NCBI GenBank assembly: GCA_001599755.1
Contig: BCHX01000002.1
Coordinates: 1,612,001 to 1,676,000 of the forward strand
Origin: Gliomastix tumulicola
Lineage: Eukaryota; Ascomycota; Sordariomycetes; Hypocreales; Bionectriaceae
Reading direction: 5' to 3'
DNA length: 64,000 nucleotides
Shown here: piece after piece, positions 12,601-25,330 of the stretch
Layout of the letters: each line of letters starts with the position of its first letter
Position numbering within the stretch: position 1 is the stretch's first letter
Notes under the pieces: model-generated
Database searches by the model: none
What the model was told of the DNA's origin: nothing
Seen by the model: only the letters and a program-made list of their open reading frames with translations
Translations under genes and position numbers: made by a program

Positions 12601-13319
12601 AAGCACATGCGACTTGCAGCGAATCGCATAACGTTACTTGTTTGTTTTATTTCTCGAATGACGGAACCTCTGGCAAACGCCCTTGGACACAGACCAAATA
12701 GACCCAACGTCAAGTCCTGGATCGGAGGGGGGGGGGAAGAGAGGAGCCAGTGGAGGAGGATGGAACGAGCCCGTACTGGGAGACAGAACAAGGACCTGGC
12801 CTGCTCACCTGGAGATCCATCTCGGTGATGGCCTTGCCACACCCAAGTAAGCCACGGCGCTTGGCACAGGGCCGAACTTCGAAGCTATTACGCCTGCCTT
12901 GAAGAAGACGCACTGCCTCAGCCCCCAGGGACGACGTCTGGCGGCCGGCCAACACCCCCGACGCGTACGCCGTGATTGGCCCGTCACTTGTCACATTTCC
13001 TGGCCTTCCCTCTCTCTTTCCTCCTCGTACCGCCAGGTCCAGTGACTCAACCGTCATGTGGCTGCCCGCCCAGGGGCGGCGTGCTGAGGAGGTGGCTGCG
13101 TGTGTGATAGGCTGACCGAAGTAGTTCGAGGTGATGACTGTGCGGCTAACCGCGGGAGGTTGTCGCCGCCGTCCAATCACGAGATTCAATCAGGCAAATC
13201 TCACGACCGCAAGGACAAGCACCACAGAAAGAGAGACAAGCCAAAGCCCGGCAAGGTCTGTGCGGCCAAAACCGACGCCCCCACCCCGAAAACTGATCTG
13301 CAACGGAGGGAAAGAGGTA

Positions 13320-13341
13320 CCTGCTGCTGCTGCTGCTGCTG
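13320..13341. repeat. CTG trinucleotide repeat
   Basis: Seven CTG units in a row follow an AGAGGTAC stretch. It lies outside any supported gene. Confidence 0.95.
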
Positions 13342-13689
13342 CCGCTACGGCGAGGGCACAACCCATTGCACCTTCCGGCAACTCCTTAACCGACGCCCGT
13401 CTCAGACAGGGAAAGTGCTAATGCTTTGCATTCTTACAGGGAAGGAGACACAGCAGAACCAACAGGAATTGGAGACGACACACAGACGTTACGCCACCAA
13501 CTTCCAACACGTCAGTAACTCAACACACGACCACTGTCAGCTTCCCCTGCCGGTCGCCTCTCCTCTCTTCCCCACTGAACCTCATCGTAGGACCTGCATC
13601 GTCTCTCATGCGCGTCTGAGAAGAAATGGTTAGATCGAGACGCACGGCGTTGAAGAGAAACAGCACTAGCAGGCAGTGCCATGTACAAC

Positions 13690-13713
13690 GGAGGTACTCC
13701 ATCAGGTACCTCC
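13690..13713. repeat. GGAGGTAC inverted pair (possible hairpin)
   Basis: GGAGGTAC at 13690 is followed after a short spacer by GTACCTCC, giving an 8-bp stem. It uses the same AGGTACC core as the cluster at 7846-7897. Confidence 0.75.
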
Positions 13714-15647
13714 TGGTAGGCAAGTGCAACAAATTGTTGAACTCCCTTTCGCTCGCGGCACGCCCTGGGCCCCTCTTCTTCTGCGTTTCCCCACCAGTCA
13801 CTGTTGCGATGCCGCGCGAATTGTGTCGACGGGTGGAATCAATGTTGCGATTGGATGTAACGAACAATAAAAAAAAGGACACGAACGGTGCAGATGCGGA
13901 CGGGCTAGCAACTGAGAGTCAGATCATCCATCGGCCATCGTTAGTATACTTCGGGAGCATTGGTAATATAAGGCGTGACACTGGTTGGAGAGCGCGGTGC
14001 ATTTTGCTCGTTCCCGAACTCAAGCGTCCCATCTCCCTGCGGGCCAGGGTCCAAGATGCGGCCATCGTCTGATTTGTCTTCTCATTTCGTCGGTGTTTCC
14101 TGTCCCCCTGTGCCTTTGTTTTGGGGGGCCCCCTTCGCGATGCTACTGCTTCCCGCTACCGTCGCACGGGCATGCATGAGAGAACGTCTAGACCACGCAC
14201 ATATAGTATATAATGGAATGATTAATCAGTTGAGGTGCAACATACATATGTGATGGCACATTAATTACGTGTCAGTCTTCATTACTCGTCGCTCCGATAG
14301 GCCACCTGGACCTCAGAAACACTCCGGTTCCGCGTATCGTGTCGCAGCCGCGTCGTCGTGCTTCCTCTCAACGTCCAAGCCCAGCTTTCGGATGTATCTT
14401 TTTTCGACACACCCCCTCCCCCTTGTTCGGCCTCAGAGAGGCCGCTAATAAAGATGCAGTGGAGAGCAGGCCTGGATATGCGGGGTTCGCCCGATAGCTG
14501 AACCGTTGCCCGTCCTAGTCTCGGCCCACTAGCAGCTAGTCCACCACTTCCAACTTTTCCCGACAATGACATCCTTGACGAACCACCACCACCACTCTTT
14601 GATGCAGGCCTCAAATGCGCATCCGAAGCCCATTATCAGTGCCCCCTCTAGTGCTGTCTGTCACTTCAAGCTCGAACTAGCCAGGGCTCCCAGCTTGCGT
14701 CAAGTGCCGGCCAGCGCCATCCAGCCACTGTCTTGACTACTGCATCTTCAACCTCAAAAGTTCATATGTCGCCTGTCGGGCCTTGGTCTCGTCCGTGCGG
14801 GGGAGGAAGGAGGGGAGGGGGGGGGAAGAAGTGCCAGGCATTATTACTACATGGACTGTCGTCGCTCTTCACGCTAACTGACGCTATAGACTCTCAGCCT
14901 GGACCAACATCGCCTGTGTAGGAAATGGAGAATGTCATCAGCAAGGGTCCTTGTCTTAAGGCCACCTTTCGGACACTTCTTCTAGGGGAAAGGCAGCCAT
15001 CATGTGCTCATCGTCTAGTCCGAGTTGATGTGCCATCATCGAAGATGGTGGTCACATCATGAGCAGTGGCCTCGTATTGCTTCGGACTTGCGCGTCTGTG
15101 ACCACGTACGTCCGTGTGGCGGTCCTGCCTGGCGGAGCCCCAGAAGGCTGAGACACAAGCCCTGCGCCGCACCACTCGCGTGCGCACAAGACCTGCCAGG
15201 AACTTCCGACAGCCAATCATCGACCGAGCCCGACCACCTATCACCTTTGCCCCGGCTTACACCATGTGATGGGACTCTCTGACTGGTCGCCGGGGTCCGA
15301 GGAGCCTCAAATCGGGCAACCACTTATATGTAAGGTACATGCCGTTTCTCACGCCCAAGACGAGATGTCGTGTAACGGTGTTGCAACGGCATCGGGCTGC
15401 GTCCCAGGCCCACGTTCGGTACACGGCATAAGCAGCAATCACAATACGGTAAGCTTACCAACCTGGTCACACCTCCATCGCTTCGCGAATCACACGTCGT
15501 TGGCTACGTCAGATCTACACATTGGGAAGACTACCGTGACACTTGTTGCATGCTGTCGCATTGAACTTTTGTCTTATCCGCAGCCCTGAAAACCAGACAT
15601 GTAGAGAAACGACAAGTAAAAATGAAAAGAAAAAAAATATGAAAAAA

Positions 15648-15669
15648 AGAAGAAGAAGAAGAAGAAGGA
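15648..15669. repeat. GAA trinucleotide repeat in an A-rich tract
   Basis: About seven AAG/GAA units are embedded in an A-rich stretch that begins near 15617. It lies about 500 bp beyond the 3' end of the glycosyltransferase gene. Confidence 0.9.
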
Positions 15670-16169
15670 AAAAGCGCCCAAGGTGACCTTTTAGTTCCCT
15701 TTCCAGGTTACCGTTTTATACCGTCTGCAATTTGCCACATGTTCAGCTCTCCAAGTCTCCCAGGATTCTTAACTTGCGCGTGTCGCTGTACAAGTCACCC
15801 CGGTTAGATCTTCTGACCTCGCCCGTATTTGCTCTTCCGACCTCGAGTTTCTGATGCTCGGTAGAGTAAGCCCGAATTTCCCGACAAAAGAAAGCCAATC
15901 CTTTTCATTTATCAACGCCCAAAATTTGTTGCCCGTTTCCCAGTCCAAGTAAAAAAAAATCCCTTCATACCAAATCCTCTGACTGTTGTAGAGGTGTAAG
16001 TCTTCGAAAATTATGAGGTGATGAAACCTCAGTCGTAGCATCGTTAAATTGTTCGTCACGACCGGGAAGATCTTTGTGAACTTCCTGTCGGTGTGTTGCT
16101 GGAGTCCTGTGTGCCTCCCAGCTTTAGAGAGGCTCGATGTTCAACTCGTACGCATGGATCCCATATTGA

Positions 16170-17855
16170 TTAGCTGCTGACTTCCTCAGGGATCCCTGCT
16201 TGCATGTACGAGGTGCTGGAGTCGTAGGCGGCGTAGGCGTCCTTCTCTCGGGTGCCGTCCTGGTCCCGGTATTGCGTCTGGCGTCCTTTCTGGCGCACAT
16301 TATAGCGGATGAGAGAGGCCTTTCCTGGTGGCGTCTTGAGGACGATAGATGGCTGCGGCGCGGGAGCCAGACGGGATTCGTCGTTAGTATCACCATCCTC
16401 ACGGCTACCCCAAGATGTCTAGTAGTGATGTTAGTAGTGGATCACATTGTCATGTGTACAAAAGAGCTTACCATGTTGAGTGTGATGAGCGCATAGACCT
16501 TGATAAGGCCATGGAAGTATCCAAAAACGATGGAAAGGGGCAGGAAGAGGAGATCGGAGGGGTTCCGCTTGAAGAGTCCCACGAGCTTGACCACCTTAGT
16601 GAAGGCAAACATGAAGATGAACTGAGCCCAGAAGGCGTATCGGCGGCTTGTGAGATCCCAGTTCGCAGTCGCCCACCAGCAAGACGCCAGAAGAAGGGGG
16701 TCAATGGCAAACGCCAAGGAGGTGAAGGTTGCAATGTGGAGGGCGTAGGTGCACCAGGGCTGCTGTCTGATCCAGGCGTTAGATTTCGATCACAAGCACA
16801 GCTAAAATACGGGGCAGACTCACTTCCAGACATATCTCTCGCGCACCAGACTCGTCCAGTTGCTGCGCCAGTTGCTGCGGGCCCATCGAGAGCACTGGTA
16901 GAGAAACTTGACCCCATTTTCAAGGGTAGTCTCGATCTCACACTCATCCTCGTACTGAATCCAGGTCTTCCACTGGTGGCTGACCAGCCATCGAGTGACA
17001 AAGTTGTCGTCGTCGGCGTTCAGAATCCACTGTCGCCATTTCTCGTTCTTGAAGCCGTGAAGGAAGTCGTGGCTGGACAGGATCTCGGATCGGTACGCGC
17101 CAGTCCGGCCTGACATGCAAGAAGTCCCGCCATCCATGTTGTGAGTTGCCGAAATCTCAAAGTTGCGACGTTCGATGTAAGCCGCACCAAGCCAGTTCCA
17201 GATTTGCGAGGCCCAATCGGCATCCCATTCGCGTCGAACGCGCTGGCAAGTCCCGACGCCTCCGATCTTGGGATCCTCAAATGGTGCGAGGATCCAGGGC
17301 ATCAAAGTGGAAGGCCATGTGACATCATCATCAGCCATGATTGTGATGGGCGTCTCAACCTTGGGAAGCGCCTCGCAAACCTGGATACGCTTGTTGGCAA
17401 TGGAAGTAGCGAGAACTCGGACCTTGGGCCATTCGAGAGACTTGGCCAGGCCCTCAAGAGCAGGACGCCGATCATGAGTGGTGACAAGAATGAGCTCTGC
17501 AGGCCTGCAGGCCAGAATGCTCATCAGAGAAGGACGGAGTTCCTCGACAACGTTGTGGATAGTAGGAATAACGACCGTGACATCTTGGTTGGTGAATGTT
17601 GGCTTGGCAGGGATGGGCTTCGACTTATAAGTCCAGTGGCTGACACAGTGGACCAGAAGTCGGAAATAGCGATGAATCCTTGGACAAGTTAGTTGACCAG
17701 CAGCCTCGAGGCTCGCGCAAAAGAAGGGGAACTTACCAAAGGCCCCAGAAGAGGTACATCCAGAAAGTGGTAGAGTACCAAAAATCCCAGGATGGGATAA
17801 AAAGCGACAGGAAGGCCATGGCCTTGGCGACGATGGGGTTCTCAGCGGGTTCCAT
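16170..17855 (-). CDS. Processive type 2 glycosyltransferase (hyphal GT2 / Cps1-like)
   Basis: Four exons are supported, 17855-17737, 17678-16824, 16766-16472 and 16418-16170, with introns of 58, 57 and 53 bp, encoding at least 505 residues. GT2 hallmarks in order are DVTVVIPTIHN (nucleotide-binding start), MADDDVTWP at about 154 (metal-binding acidic motif), DGGTSCMSGRTGAYR near 220, NADDDNFVTRW near 260, and QCSRWARSNWRSN near 303 (the Q-x-x-R-W processivity motif). One or more membrane spans lie at the N-terminus (SLFIPSWDFWYSTTFW) and several after the catalytic domain. It belongs with the fungal polysaccharide synthases related to Cryptococcus Cps1. Orthologs in plant pathogens (ZtGT2, FgGT2) are reported to be needed for hyphal growth on solid surfaces and infection. 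The polysaccharide product is not known to me. The start is the weak point: an open frame continues upstream to about 17882 and possibly 18061. Confidence 0.93.
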
Positions 17856-17881
17856 TACTTCGAATTGGTGCAGAACGGCAG

Positions 17882-18383
17882 TCTGGACGTTTCAATTTGA
17901 CGTGGCGGTAATAGAAAGCGAGTCAATGATGACAAAGGGTGCAATGATCGCAATCAGCACCCTGGGGCTCCGGCTGGCTACTTCTTGCACCAAGAAGACT
18001 GAGAGGGGCCAGAAGCTGAAGAAAAAGAGGACTAGGCAGATTCTCAAGACGAGACGCCCAGCTGATTAAAAATGTCCAAAGACGGTAGAAACACCGTATA
18101 TCAAGGCCAATTAGGGCCAATTGTGTGGTTTGGCCACAGGTTGGGAGTTGCCAATTGGAGAGGCGCGTGCCAGCCTTAGTGTCTGGATCACAGAGCAGAC
18201 AGGACCATGTAAATCCGGCGCCGTCGCGCTATATGGCCAATTCGCAAGCTGGTCGCGAATCAATGCTGGGAGGAAAGCAGGAGGAAGAAGCTCGACGACG
18301 GGAGCAAGGATAAAACCAGCAAAACAAGTGCAAGTATTGTACAAAGAGTTGATGATAGAGGCACCTTACCCAGACTCGCCCAT
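17882..18383 (-). other. Probable 5' leader or extra upstream exon(s) of the GT2 gene
   Basis: In the same frame as the GT2 start, nine more codons open back to an acceptor-like CAG at 17885-17883. Further upstream, from 18061, the same frame encodes a hydrophobic stretch (LVLRICLVLFFFSFWPLSVFL) broken from the gene by a single TGA. Removing a 3n-length intron with acceptor 17884-17883 would join them. A short ATG-led exon, 18383-18370, with a GTAAGG donor lies further out. An alternative reading is that the pyrimidine-rich DNA near 18040 is an intron 3' end rather than coding. RNA evidence would settle it. Confidence 0.35.
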
Positions 18384-21300
18384 GTTGAGGTCAAGGGAGT
18401 ACTGTGGGAAGTGGTAGGTGATTGGAGATGGAGATGGAAGTCGGGAGAAGAGATGGATGAGTATACCAGGGAATTGAGCTGGGTCGAGGAGGGAGAGGGA
18501 GAGGGGAGCAGAATATATAAGATAAAAGAGCAGAGGAGAGTAGAGCAGAGGACTGGCAGGCCGTGGTTTTGGCCCAGGCGAGCTGGTTGACATGGTACTC
18601 ACGGTACTCGAGGGCTGCCGAAGCAGGCCTTCTTGGACTCCCTAGCAAGTAGCCAGCCAGATCGGAGCAAGCTAGGTAGAGCAGCATAGCCAATGTCATG
18701 CATGAGGTGTGCGCGGGGGCTTCGAAATGGGACCCCCTACCTAGCTTGTCCAGAGGATGTGTGGATAGTAGAGGACGTGTTACGGAGAGGTGCGGAAGAA
18801 GAGTACATGCAGAGTACAGTACGGGGAGGGTACCAGGATAAGTACGAGCCCGGGACTTTAGTTGGAAATTGATACAGCAGAAGACGGTTGCAACAGCAGC
18901 AGAGGGCAGAAAATTCATCTCACGGAAGCCGCTGGCAGAGAAGGCACAACCTGAGCGAGCGACTTGCATGGGGCTCCTTCTAGGGTGCAGCTAAAGCTTG
19001 GTACGGTAGGCACGACCACCGGAGCAAGTATGGAGTACCTGCCCACCAGGCTACGGCTAGCACTGCTAGCACGGCGTTAGCAGGTGCCAATAGGTAGCTC
19101 CAAGGTAGCTCCTACTTACGTCTGCGAACTGGGACGTGCAGCACTTGCTCCATTGTTGGTGAGTAGCGCTGCTGTGGAGTGCTGGGGTGGGGAGGTTGCG
19201 ACGCTTGAGGGGCACTGGAGGGGGGGTTGGCTGGAGCCCTGGCTGCAGCGACCTTCTAGCGCCTGAGCGCTACAGCGAAGGTACTTGCCTCGCAAGGTAC
19301 TGTAGTCTGCTGGTACCTCGAGCAGGAGGTGGGGGAGGGGGCGTGTGCCAATCTGCGGTACATGTCGACACCAAGCGTTGGAACTTGTTGGTTGCAGGTG
19401 CTACTTGATGGAGGGAAGGGGGACATGCAGTGTGCAGTTTGTTCCTGCCGAGCCCCGGCCATGTACAGTGTACAGACCTACCCAGCCGTGACTTCCTTGT
19501 GCTCTCGGTTCAATCATGGAATGATATTCACGTTCTCCCCCCCCTTTCCCATCCTCCTCTCCGGGGCCAATGTGACAAGTGATTTTTTTCTTCTTCTTCT
19601 CCCTCTTCACTTCCTTTTCCTCCGTGCTCGACGGCTGCGAGTGTTCCAAAAATTCCATTGCCCACGGCGAATGAGGGATCAGATGGAATGGAAAGCCCAT
19701 CTTGACCTGAATGGGCATCTGGTCTCGGAACCCCGAACCGGGGTGTTAATGGCTTCGAAATCAGTACCTTAGTGCAAGCTCCGTTATTACCATGGATCTG
19801 CAATGTACAAGGGGCCAAGTTCGGAGCTTGATATTGTATCCGTTGTTCTTGAATGGTCCGTTCTAGGCGCCTTGACGAGTCTGCGAGCGCTTCTGTCATC
19901 ACCAGTGCAGCAGAAAATATGAGATGAGCAAAATTGTCATATCCAATATGCAAGAGCCCACGTCTTGTCACATTGGTCGGACGGCCGGCTGTGCAGGGCC
20001 AGTGGGAGTTGGGGCGCCTATCCGTTCGGAGTGCGTGCACACGTGAGGTATTTCGGATGACACAGGGGGCTTTCTGTTGGTTGGAAAAAAAAGGATGAAG
20101 GCCGTGCCAATGCTGCCGTCGTCCGTAATGTGGACGCGAGGCTCTCCTGCCTGCACATCCGAATCTGCGTTCCGCTGGCACTTTGATCGCAGCACATTGC
20201 TTTGGCATAGCACGGCATCATGCAGCACAACATAGCACAACATACAGACTTCTTCTGACTAAGACCATGACCTCAACCGCCACGACCTGGAGTCCCAGGC
20301 CGACTTCGTGGACCTTGGATCGGGACGGGAGCGCTCCCCCATCATGTATCCCATGCTATAGCGCATGTAGGTTGATATTAGGTGATGGCTAGACTAGAAA
20401 CACCACCTCCATCGCATCCACGAACACCTTGCTTTAGTCCGTCGCCCCCTCAACAATAAGCCCTTACGGCTCCGTAGCCAGCGTCTCCATTCCCCATTCT
20501 CCATGGAGTCCCGTCTCGTCCCCATCCAACGACATGCCGAGAAGAGGAAGTCAAACCAAGCTTCTCCCGTAGGCGGCGATGATCGTCTTGCTGAGATGCC
20601 TGGGTGATCTGTCCACGACGGCTCCGGCAATTCTAGGTTGCGCACTGGACCTCGGGCGGATTGCAGGCCGGCCGGTTGTTGAATTGCAAGCTTCATCCTG
20701 GTTCTGTACTTTCGTCAGAGTCACTCGACGAGGAAAGGAATCCCGTAAACGACGGGACGTCTGTAAACCACGCCATAGAATCCATGCCATTGTCCGTGCA
20801 CTTATCGCATGTCGGCCGAATTTCGTTTTGCTAATAACTAATGCTTGTCGTCGCCGTCTTGTATTCTCGACTATGAGGTGCGTAAGGCAAGGTACTTGCA
20901 GGCTAGCAATGGAAGATATTGTAAGGAATATTCCCCCAGGATGCCGTGCAGAGGTTAACCTCCACCCTCCTGCAGAAACGAACTGGGGTCGACCTCGGTG
21001 AGGCGCCATAACGGGTTCCATTGCGTTTCATTCATGGCGCCCATCGTCACTTGCATTTATGAGGACGCAGGAGAGAAACCCTGACAGGGGGTGGGGGGAG
21101 AGCAGGGGAGGAAATTGAGGACGTGCAAAAAAAAATAAAAAATTCATTATTAAAAAATTGTTGCGAAGCATCCAGACAGCAGAATGCAACCCAATGACGA
21201 GTGAGAAAGCAGGCAATAAAAATCCCTTCTCCCAGTGACGAGAGGCGCTTCCTACCTCAGCGCTAGCAGTCTATAATTAAATAGTAAGACGAGGCACTAT
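18384..21300. other. Gene-free stretch upstream of GT2
   Basis: Nothing coding can be supported. A purine/AG-rich stretch spans about 18420-18545. Several GGTAC-type palindromes lie at 19275-19320. An AT-rich patch lies at about 21120-21170. Frames on both strands at 20551-21021 overlap each other and are probably chance. Confidence 0.5.
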
Positions 21301-21309
21301 AATCGGAGT

Positions 21310-21810
21310 TTTGTTGAGGTTCAGATGTGGTGTCAATCCTTCTGCCCATGCGATCCGGGGCCAATAATGGTGTTGTTAGAGGCAGGTCGGATGTTTTGTG
21401 TGATTATTTTGTGCCTGGCCTGATAGGAGAATACCTCCCACTTCACCTGCCAGACTCGCTCGATGACATGGCCCAATCCAGTGAGATACGCGCAGTCCTC
21501 GCTCGGGTAGCATTCAATTCAGGTCTTATCAGAGGACTTCAGCACGTAATCGAGTCAAAGCTCCCAATGATTGACCGGGATGGCTCCAGACGACTCTCCA
21601 TGGCGGAAGAGATGCGACAGCATGTAGAGTACATGAGCAAGTAAGTACCTTACTATATGTACGTCGGCAATAGTAGAGAAATAAAATTTTTCCAAAACAG
21701 CCGCATTCATTGGACAGTCATCATATGCGACGCTGCGAGAGGACGTGGACGTGCTGATTGTGCAGTTGCAGATCGCGACCCGTGCTTTTTAGTGACGTTT
21801 CCTTGCTTGC
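21310..21810 (+). other. Exon-like open stretch, unknown protein or gene remnant
   Basis: A frame open from about 21327 to 21644 encodes a protein-like sequence with balanced composition (LPLHLPDSLDDMAQSSEIRA, then VLARVAFNSGLIRGLQHVIE, then MAEEMRQHVEYMS). It is preceded by an acceptor-like TTCAG at about 21324 and ends on a consensus donor, GTAAGT, at 21643. A second short open stretch downstream (FIGQSSYATLREDVDVLIVQ, about 21712-21789) also looks coding, but I could not join the two in frame with consensus splice sites. This suggests either an internal exon pair of a gene whose start I cannot find or a decayed gene. I recognise no family. Confidence 0.3.
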
Positions 21811-24800
21811 TTGCATGTGGTTCATCGGCTGCTCCTGCTTCACGCTATAGCTGGGGTACTCTACTTCGAGGTACAAGCCAGGTATCGATTTCGCTATAGG
21901 CACCTCAGCTATAGTACATGTAGGGGCCCGTGTAGGGATACGAAGTTGGCCCTTGCCGACGCTGCAGGTGCTACCGTACGGAGCTATGGACTTCAGAGGG
22001 GTGTGGGCAGGCACCAGTGGGCACCTGCCTCGAATCTTGCCTCCTCTCCCCCATCTTACTGCAAGTGCACGCCGTGAGGTGCCTTCCTTACGGATTACCT
22101 TACCTTACCTACCTGAGTATCTGTGCATGCTTCCAAGACACTTATGCCGCACCGAGCATTAGGGCGTCACGGGGGATTCGAGAAGATGCCGGTGCTAACT
22201 GTTACTAGCAGCTACCTTCAATTGACGGAAAGCCTCCTTGGATGGAATAGAGGTCGTTAGCAGATGTTGTGACGTAGGAGCCTCCATGAGATCGCCCCGT
22301 ACCTGAGGATTCAAAACTCTCCAGTCGCAAGATCTGCTTTAGTGTGTCAGGTCCGCGGCGAACTGTGAATATTAGGTTGGGCAAGTCCGACCTGCTGCTA
22401 TTACTAGCCGGGCAAGTGAGGAGTGAGGGATGATTAGCTAATGGTGAGACCTCCAACGACTTCAACTGCATCTGATTTTGTCGGAGCCGCCTCAGGCACT
22501 CCTGGCCTCTCCATCAAACCACCCCCTTTCACATGCGGCCGACTCGCCATATCTCCTCCGCAAAACCCATCGTGTGTATGCGACCCAAAATATCAATTAG
22601 TCTACGCGTCAATGCATTTCCCTCCAAGCCAGTCTCGGCTGGCGTGCTGCACCTCGACCGTTTCGGGAATGCGCCAGCACAGGAAAACTGGAGGATGGGA
22701 TGGTGAAGCTCAACCGCTGCCTAACCTCTCCCTCCATGCTCCGGGACTGAGGCAAAGACGGAGGGGGGAGAAAAACTTGTGGTTGCCACCTTTGAGATGG
22801 CACGACATGACCGTCGGCATTCCAAGGACTAGGACAAGAATTCGAAGCCAGGCGCTATCCTCCAGCCCATCCGTTCGTGCTCTCAGGGAACATCTCGAAG
22901 GAATCCTATCGGCTCTGGCTGGAATTCCCCGGTGGCGGTTCGCCTGCACTTCTCGGCCTCAGGTCCTTTGCCACCTCCAAGAAAAGTGTGGTTGAGCAGG
23001 TTGTTCGTGTGCTCGTCGACTCCATCCCGCCTCAGCTCGCAGGCTTTCCGCGGGTGGGCTTCTTATCGGCAGCAGGTACATGAGTGAGCGGGCGGAGGCG
23101 ACTCGCTGTTGCCATGACTGGACGATTCGAGGTGGACGAAGAGGCCAGTGAGGTGGGAGCCGACGCATGCGCATTCCAACCTGGTGATGAGATGGTGTGA
23201 ATGAGCCAGCCAGTCTCCACTGATCGAGTCGTTTCGACTAATCCCATGGCGCGTTTTGAACGACTGTGGAGTTGAAAGTGCTGTGATGGTGTGCTGGGCT
23301 GAGGCCTGAAGGCATTCCGCCGCATTTTGTGAAGCCCAAGTGGGCTATCTGCATGAGAAGGGGAGCTTCTCCTGCCCGCCGGCACTTTCATGCTATGCCG
23401 CTGTGCCTCCTCATTTGCGTCTCGAGTATCCAAGCTTCGGGATTGGTCCTGCTAAACTTCAGTCTCATATAGGGCGGTGGCGACGAGGGCCGCGATGCTT
23501 GGTCTCGACTCGGCAGCCCGTCCAAAACTTCTCTGGAGGGGTCATGGGTGGCTCACAGGCCGCATATCTCGACACGGGTGACCATCCAACGCATCCAAAA
23601 GTCAAGGAATATCCTGGTCACCTAGGGTTGTGTCACTCCATAATACATAGGTCCGGACAACAAACCAACGAAGATTTGCAGAGCCGGGCTTGGCACCAAT
23701 GCCCAATGGAAGAATTCTAGTTGTGAATCATGGTACGGAACTATTCGGCTTACTGTTACTAGTCTTCTTTGAACAGATCCTCTGGGGTGGTCAGTGCCAC
23801 AATGACCATGTACTTTGTTCACACAAGTCTTGCGTCTGTTGTGATCCTCACGCTCGATTCTCTAAGCGCGACGAAATTGAGAGGCAGCGGTTTCAAAATT
23901 AGGAACAGTTCTACGCCCAAGTCCAAGCCCAGGCCGAGGAACATGCACAGAATAGCCCCCTCCGCCGCCTCTCCGTCTCCTCCGTTCTGGCAGAACCCCC
24001 ATCCGGCCGTCTTGGAGGCCTTTTCTTTTTGTATCGTGCCGATATGAAGGTTTCGAGGTTCTGCTGAATTCTGCCGGTGAGCTAATTCACGCTGGGCTGG
24101 CAGTACCCAACCAAGAATTAAGGTCTGAGAGGGTGCTATCAGATTGCCAAACTGGAAAGCCGTTGCGCAGTAAACCCTTGCCTGCCAGGCTGTTAATAGA
24201 GGGGGCACAAAGAGGGTCCTGAGGGGTAAAACCCTTCAGCACTTTTCCCTTGTCCTCTCTCATCACAGCTACCAACTCATTAATGATCTATCAATGGCGA
24301 TGTAGGGACTGACAAGCAGCTCCGCCCATTCCCCGCGCAACGCTCTATCCATCTGATGAGTTCAGCTGCAAAGCCGAGAGGAAAAGGGGGAGAGGCGGGA
24401 GATCTCCTCCCACCAGCCTCTAGTTTTGCCACTGCACAGAAGTGCAACTACTCCTACACACGGACCTACGGTGCGTGCGTCGGATGACAGGCATCTCCGA
24501 CCGGACTCGTGCGGCGGATAAGATTCAGGATACCTGCAGCTATGACCAGCATGCTTCAGCAACTCACATGTGACGAGTCTTGAGTCCCTATGTTCTTCCG
24601 TGTGCTCGGAAGATCGCACTCCTGGCCATGAGCAGGAACGACCGGGAGGAGTGATCCAACGGTGAAAGCCCGGTGGAGCAGCGGTACTGCATTGATGACT
24701 ATTGCTCTTAGCAGGCAAATAAGCAGAGCATCCGTGCAGTGTACAGAGCTCTCTGCTGTCCGTGCTGGACGAGGGTGCGTCTGAAAGGGGCAGCGACGAA

Positions 24801-25084
24801 GCCGAAGTCCACGAAATGCAGCGAAATGGCGTCTTTCTGGTGGAAGGAAAAGATTGACATGGGTAAGCTTGGGGACGGGGAAGCACGATTATCCTTCCGG
24901 TGTCATGTCTCGCAGTCCCGGTCCGGCTCGTTCCACTGTCGTTTCCACTTGACCGTCGGGTGTCCACTGCGGTTGGCAATCCTGAATTCCTGATTCTGGT
25001 GGCCTGGCCTTGCAAAAATGGCCTGCTTCTGGCCTGGATGTACTTCGTACAGGCCCTGCAGTGCTGCAAGTGCAGTGGCTTTTG

Positions 25085-25330
25085 TGCCCTGGGCCTGCCC
25101 TGGGCCTGCCCTGGGCTTGCCCTGACCTTGCCCTGGCCTCACCAGGCCTGCACCTGCCTTACTTGCCGTGAAATGCCTGCACCTGCCCCGAGAAACCCTG
25201 CGTGCTTGCCTTCAGTGCCCTGTCACTGTGTTCTGCACCTGCCTTGCCTGCCAGCCCTGCCCTGCACTTTCCCCTGCGCCGTCCCTTGTTCTTTCCCTGC
25301 CCTGTGCCTGCCCTGACCCGTGTTATCTGG
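25085..25330. repeat. Degenerate CCTGCCCTGGGC minisatellite-like tract
   Basis: Repeated CCTGCCCTGGGC-type units occur with substitutions. They are clearest at about 25088-25135, then fade into CCTGCACCTGCC and CCTGCCCTG variants up to about 25316. The tract has strong C/T bias on the plus strand. It lies in gene-free DNA and gives an artificial Pro/Cys/Leu-rich frame. Confidence 0.8.

Larger units (their letters stand above)
9666..16169. other. 6.5 kb convergent intergenic region; no supported gene
   Basis: The region lies between the 3' ends of the 8494 gene and the glycosyltransferase. Open frames (for example 10479-11060 minus, 13100-13633 plus, 14282-14614 minus) are short, low-complexity or overlapping on both strands, and I recognise none. 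It contains homopolymer-rich stretches at about 10680-10960, a TG-rich stretch near 12190, a CTG repeat at 13320-13341, a GGAGGTAC inverted pair at 13690-13713, and a GAA repeat at 15648-15669. I looked for tRNA B-box-like sequences and saw none. Confidence 0.6.
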
